7,695 nt of DNA, taken from Nocardioidaceae bacterium. Lineage in GTDB: Bacteria > Actinomycetota > Actinomycetes > Propionibacteriales > Nocardioidaceae. Location: positions 1 through 7,695 of the forward strand of contig JAICRS010000144.1 of the NCBI GenBank assembly GCA_025966335.1, written 5' to 3'. The notes under the pieces were generated by a model. It did no database searches. It worked only from the letters and a program-made list of their open reading frames with translations, and was not told the origin of the DNA. The position numbers and the translations under genes were made by a program. Positions 5,695 through 7,695 of the stretch are shown in pieces (the first letter of the stretch is position 1; every line of letters begins with the position of its first letter).

Positions 5695-6563
5695 CGCGGC
5701 CCGCCCACACGCGGTGCACCCCAGGCGTCCTCGGGGACGCTGCCGATGTCGCCCCACCGGACCCGGTCGCCGCGGAACACCGGGCCCTCGGTGCAGGCGC
5801 GGACCATCCGGGTCACCCCGTCCTCGCCGACCACCGGCAGCACACAGGTCAGACAGATGCCGGTGCCGCAGGCCATCTCCTGCTCCACCGCGGTCTGGCT
5901 CCACGCACCGTGCGCCTCCGCCGCCAGCGCCGCCGCGTGCAGCATCGGCGTCGGCCCGCTCGCGTAGACGACGTCCGTGGCGGTGCGCGACAGCAGCTCG
6001 GGGAGCACGTCGGTCGGCCGGCCGGTGATCCCGACCGATCCGTCCTCGGTGGTGACCACCACCGTCTTCGCTGCCCGCTTGGCCTCCAGCGCGCCGAACA
6101 GCTCGGCGCCGGTGGTCGCACCGAGGACCATGTGCACGCCACAGCCGCGTTCGCGGAGCCGCTCGGCCAGGCCGAACAAAGGCGCGCTGCCGTGCCCGCT
6201 GCCGACCAGGGTGCAGGCCACCGGTTCCTTGGGCAGGGCGTAGGGCCGGCCGAGCGGACCGACGACGTCGACGGCCGTGCCCGCCGCGGCCCTGGCCAGC
6301 CACTCGGTGCCAGGGTCGGTGACCGGGAAGACCACCTCCACGGTGCCGCCGTACGCGCCGGTCGGCCGGGCCCGGTAGATCGAGAACGTGCGCCGCAGCA
6401 GGCTCTCGGACAGCGGGCCGCCGACGCCGAGCGCGACGAAGCCACCCGGCCGGAACCGTTCCGCGACCCCGGGAGCGACCAGGGTCAGGTGGTGGTGCGC
6501 ACCGACGCGCTTCACGGAGAGGACCTCCCCCGCGACGCGCACCGGTCCCCTGGCTGCGCTCAC
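5691..6563 (-). CDS. pyrK: Dihydroorotate dehydrogenase electron transfer subunit (FAD, [2Fe-2S])
   Basis: PyrK (290 residues) carries electrons from the FMN of the PyrDB subunit through a [2Fe-2S] cluster and FAD to NAD+. The ferredoxin-reductase fold shows the FAD motif RRTFSIY (57-63), a DVVGPLGRPY segment and a nucleotide-binding loop GSGHGSAPL (121-129). It also has TEDGSVGITG, YASGPTPML and the cluster motif ACGTGICLTC with a distal Cys, giving Cys232, Cys237, Cys240 and Cys257, all present. The loop differs from the usual GGGxGxAPL. A tail of about 25 residues follows GPVFRGDRV. GTG at 6563 is chosen as start because it forms a GTGA overlap with the pyrD stop; an in-frame ATG at 6617 would add 18 residues lying wholly over pyrD. 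The neighbouring 1B-like protein is the obvious partner. Confidence 0.94.
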   Translation of the reverse strand: MSAARGPVRVAGEVLSVKRVGAHHHLTLVAPGVAERFRPGGFVALGVGGPLSESLLRRTFSIYRARPTGAYGGTVEVVFPVTDPGTEWLARAAAGTAVDVVGPLGRPYALPKEPVACTLVGSGHGSAPLFGLAERLRERGCGVHMVLGATTGAELFGALEAKRAAKTVVVTTEDGSVGITGRPTDVLPELLSRTATDVVYASGPTPMLHAAALAAEAHGAWSQTAVEQEMACGTGICLTCVLPVVGEDGVTRMVRACTEGPVFRGDRVRWGDIGSVPEDAWGAPRVGGPR

Positions 6564-7621
6564 CTGGCCACCCGTGCACGCGACGCAGCGAGCTCCCGTT
6601 GGATCCGGGACGGCCACAGGGCGCCCTCGTAGACGAAGGCGGTGTAGGCCTGCAGCAGGGTGGCGCCGGCGGACAGCCGCTCCTCGGCGTCCTGCGCCGT
6701 CGTGATCCCGCCGACGGAGATGATCGTCATCGCCTCACCGACCCGGCCGCGCAGCAGCCGGAGCACCTCCAGCGAGCGCTGCCGGACCGGTGCCCCGGAC
6801 AGCCCGCCGGCGCCGACCCGGGCGACGGCCGCCGGGTCCGAACGCAGGCCGCCGCGGCTGATCGTGGTGTTGGTCGCGACGACGCCGTCCAGGCCGAGCT
6901 CGACGGCGAGGTCGGCGACCGCCAGCACGTCGTCGTCGCTGAGGTCCGGTGCGATCTTGACCAGCAGTGGGACCCGGTGCTCGGTGGCCGCGTCGGCCTC
7001 GGCGCGGACCGCGCTCAGCAGCGGCCGGAGCCGTTCCACGGCCTGCAGGTCCCGCAGGCCCGGGGTGTTCGGGGAGCTCACGTTGACCACCAGGTAGTCG
7101 GCGTACGGCGCGAGCAGCCGTGCCGACTTGCGGTAGTCGGCCACCGCCTGGTCGTCGGGCACCAGCTTGGTCTTGCCGATGTTCACGCCGACGATGACCG
7201 GCAGCGCGCGCGGGTTCCTCCGGCGTTCCTCGAGCCGACGGGCGACCACCTCGGCGCCGTCGTTGTTGAACCCCATCCGGTTCACGATGGCGCGGTCTGC
7301 GGGCAGCCGGAACAGCCGCGGCCGCGGGTTGCCGGGCTGCGGCTCACCGGTGACCGTGCCGACCTCGACGAACGAGAACCCGAGCGCGGCGAGCGCGTCG
7401 ATGCCTTCGGCGTTCTTGTCGAAGCCCGCGGCGAGCCCGAGCGGCCCCGGGAAGGTCAGCCCCAGCGCCTGCACGTTCGACCCGGTGGCGCGGCTGCCGT
7501 GCCGCAGCCGCCGGGCCGTGACCGGGCGCAGCACGCGGAGCGCGGCGAACCCCAGCCGGTGGGCGCGTTCAGCGTCCACGCGGGTGAGGACCCGGTCGAA
7601 CAGCCAGCGGTACGCCGTCAC
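6560..7621 (-). CDS. pyrD: Quinone-dependent dihydroorotate dehydrogenase (class 2)
   Basis: This FMN enzyme oxidises dihydroorotate to orotate and passes electrons to membrane quinone. At 353 residues it is normal for class 2. The N-terminal helical segment (about 4-40), absent from class 1 enzymes, forms the membrane-associated quinone tunnel. Next come GLAAGFDKNAEG (62-73), VGTVTGEPQPGNPRPRLFRL, NRMGFNN (114-120), GVNIGK (145-150) and the catalytic VNVSSPNTPG, with Asn180, general-base Ser183 and Asn185. Lys221 lies in VKIAPDLSDDD, TNTT at 249-252 and SVGGI near the FMN phosphate. All expected active-site residues are present, so this is the probable supplier of orotate. The GTG start at 7621 overlaps the carB stop (GTGA); the stop overlaps pyrK. 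Coupling to the respiratory quinone pool suits an aerobe. Confidence 0.97.
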   Translation of the reverse strand: MTAYRWLFDRVLTRVDAERAHRLGFAALRVLRPVTARRLRHGSRATGSNVQALGLTFPGPLGLAAGFDKNAEGIDALAALGFSFVEVGTVTGEPQPGNPRPRLFRLPADRAIVNRMGFNNDGAEVVARRLEERRRNPRALPVIVGVNIGKTKLVPDDQAVADYRKSARLLAPYADYLVVNVSSPNTPGLRDLQAVERLRPLLSAVRAEADAATEHRVPLLVKIAPDLSDDDVLAVADLAVELGLDGVVATNTTISRGGLRSDPAAVARVGAGGLSGAPVRQRSLEVLRLLRGRVGEAMTIISVGGITTAQDAEERLSAGATLLQAYTAFVYEGALWPSRIQRELAASRARVAR

Positions 7622-7695
7622 CGGCGCGCCCAGTCCTGCAGGGACCGGACCCCGATGTCGCCCGCCCGGACCGCCTCGATGCCCTGCACCGCGGC
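7618..7695 (-). CDS. carB: Carbamoyl-phosphate synthase large subunit, C-terminal end only
   Basis: Only the last 25 codons and the TGA stop are in the window. The peptide AAVQGIEAVRAGDIGVRSLQ matches the end of the C-terminal allosteric domain of actinobacterial CarB as I know it. It is in frame to the window edge and overlaps the pyrD start by 4 bp. CarB makes carbamoyl phosphate for pyrimidine and arginine synthesis, so its place at the head of this pyrimidine run fits. The assignment rests on a short tail plus context. Confidence 0.8.
   Translation of the reverse strand, partial: AAVQGIEAVRAGDIGVRSLQDWARR

Noticed and set aside
4750..6579. A 609-codon minus-strand frame that would fuse an N-terminal extension to the 1B dihydroorotate dehydrogenase homologue
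   Set aside because: The first roughly 295 codons are out-of-frame pyrK sequence of Arg/Gly-rich composition. The family motif begins at the GTG at 5694, which overlaps the pyrK stop.
6564..6617. An 18-residue N-terminal extension of pyrK containing a CVAC motif
   Set aside because: It lies entirely within pyrD, and the GTGA overlap at 6560-6563 matches the packing of every other junction in the operon.

Overview
The window is about 70% G+C and densely packed, with every gene on the minus strand. It looks like chromosomal housekeeping DNA from a high-GC actinobacterium. The diagnostic features are an actinobacterial-type integration host factor (mihF) directly before gmk, rpoZ, coaBC and metK, an omega subunit close to the Streptomyces/mycobacterial form, and an actinobacterial-type PyrF. 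A Nocardioides-like (Propionibacteriales) source would fit, but that is inference.

Layout in transcription order, from high to low coordinates: the last codons of carB (7618-7695), quinone-type pyrD (6560-7621), pyrK (5691-6563), a class 1B-like pyrD paralogue (4750-5694) and pyrF (3926-4753). These five genes are joined by four consecutive 4-bp stop/start overlaps. Two small exported, probably lipid-anchored proteins follow (3331-3915 and 2866-3324). After a 110-bp gap with a candidate promoter comes mihF (2435-2755), gmk (1819-2442), rpoZ (1528-1806), coaBC (257-1513), a 90-bp gap, and the 5' end of metK (1-166). No gene-free stretch exceeds about 110 bp. No RNA genes, mobile elements or CRISPR arrays were seen.

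The upper block makes UMP: CarB supplies carbamoyl phosphate, PyrD oxidises dihydroorotate to orotate, and PyrF decarboxylates OMP. The lower block combines a nucleoid protein with GMP phosphorylation, RNA polymerase omega, CoA synthesis and SAM synthesis, a typical actinobacterial growth cluster.

The most interesting feature is the second dihydroorotate dehydrogenase-like protein. It sits between an intact FAD/[2Fe-2S] PyrK and pyrF, and its reading frame and FMN-site motifs are intact. However, the active-site cysteine of the family's N-[IL]-S-C-P-N motif is Ile132, and several other substrate-contacting positions are changed. The neighbouring quinone-type PyrD keeps all its catalytic residues. 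This suggests a retained PyrK-coupled flavoprotein with a changed or lost dihydroorotate activity. The two small exported proteins are diverged tandem paralogues of unknown function, placed between the pyrimidine operon and mihF.
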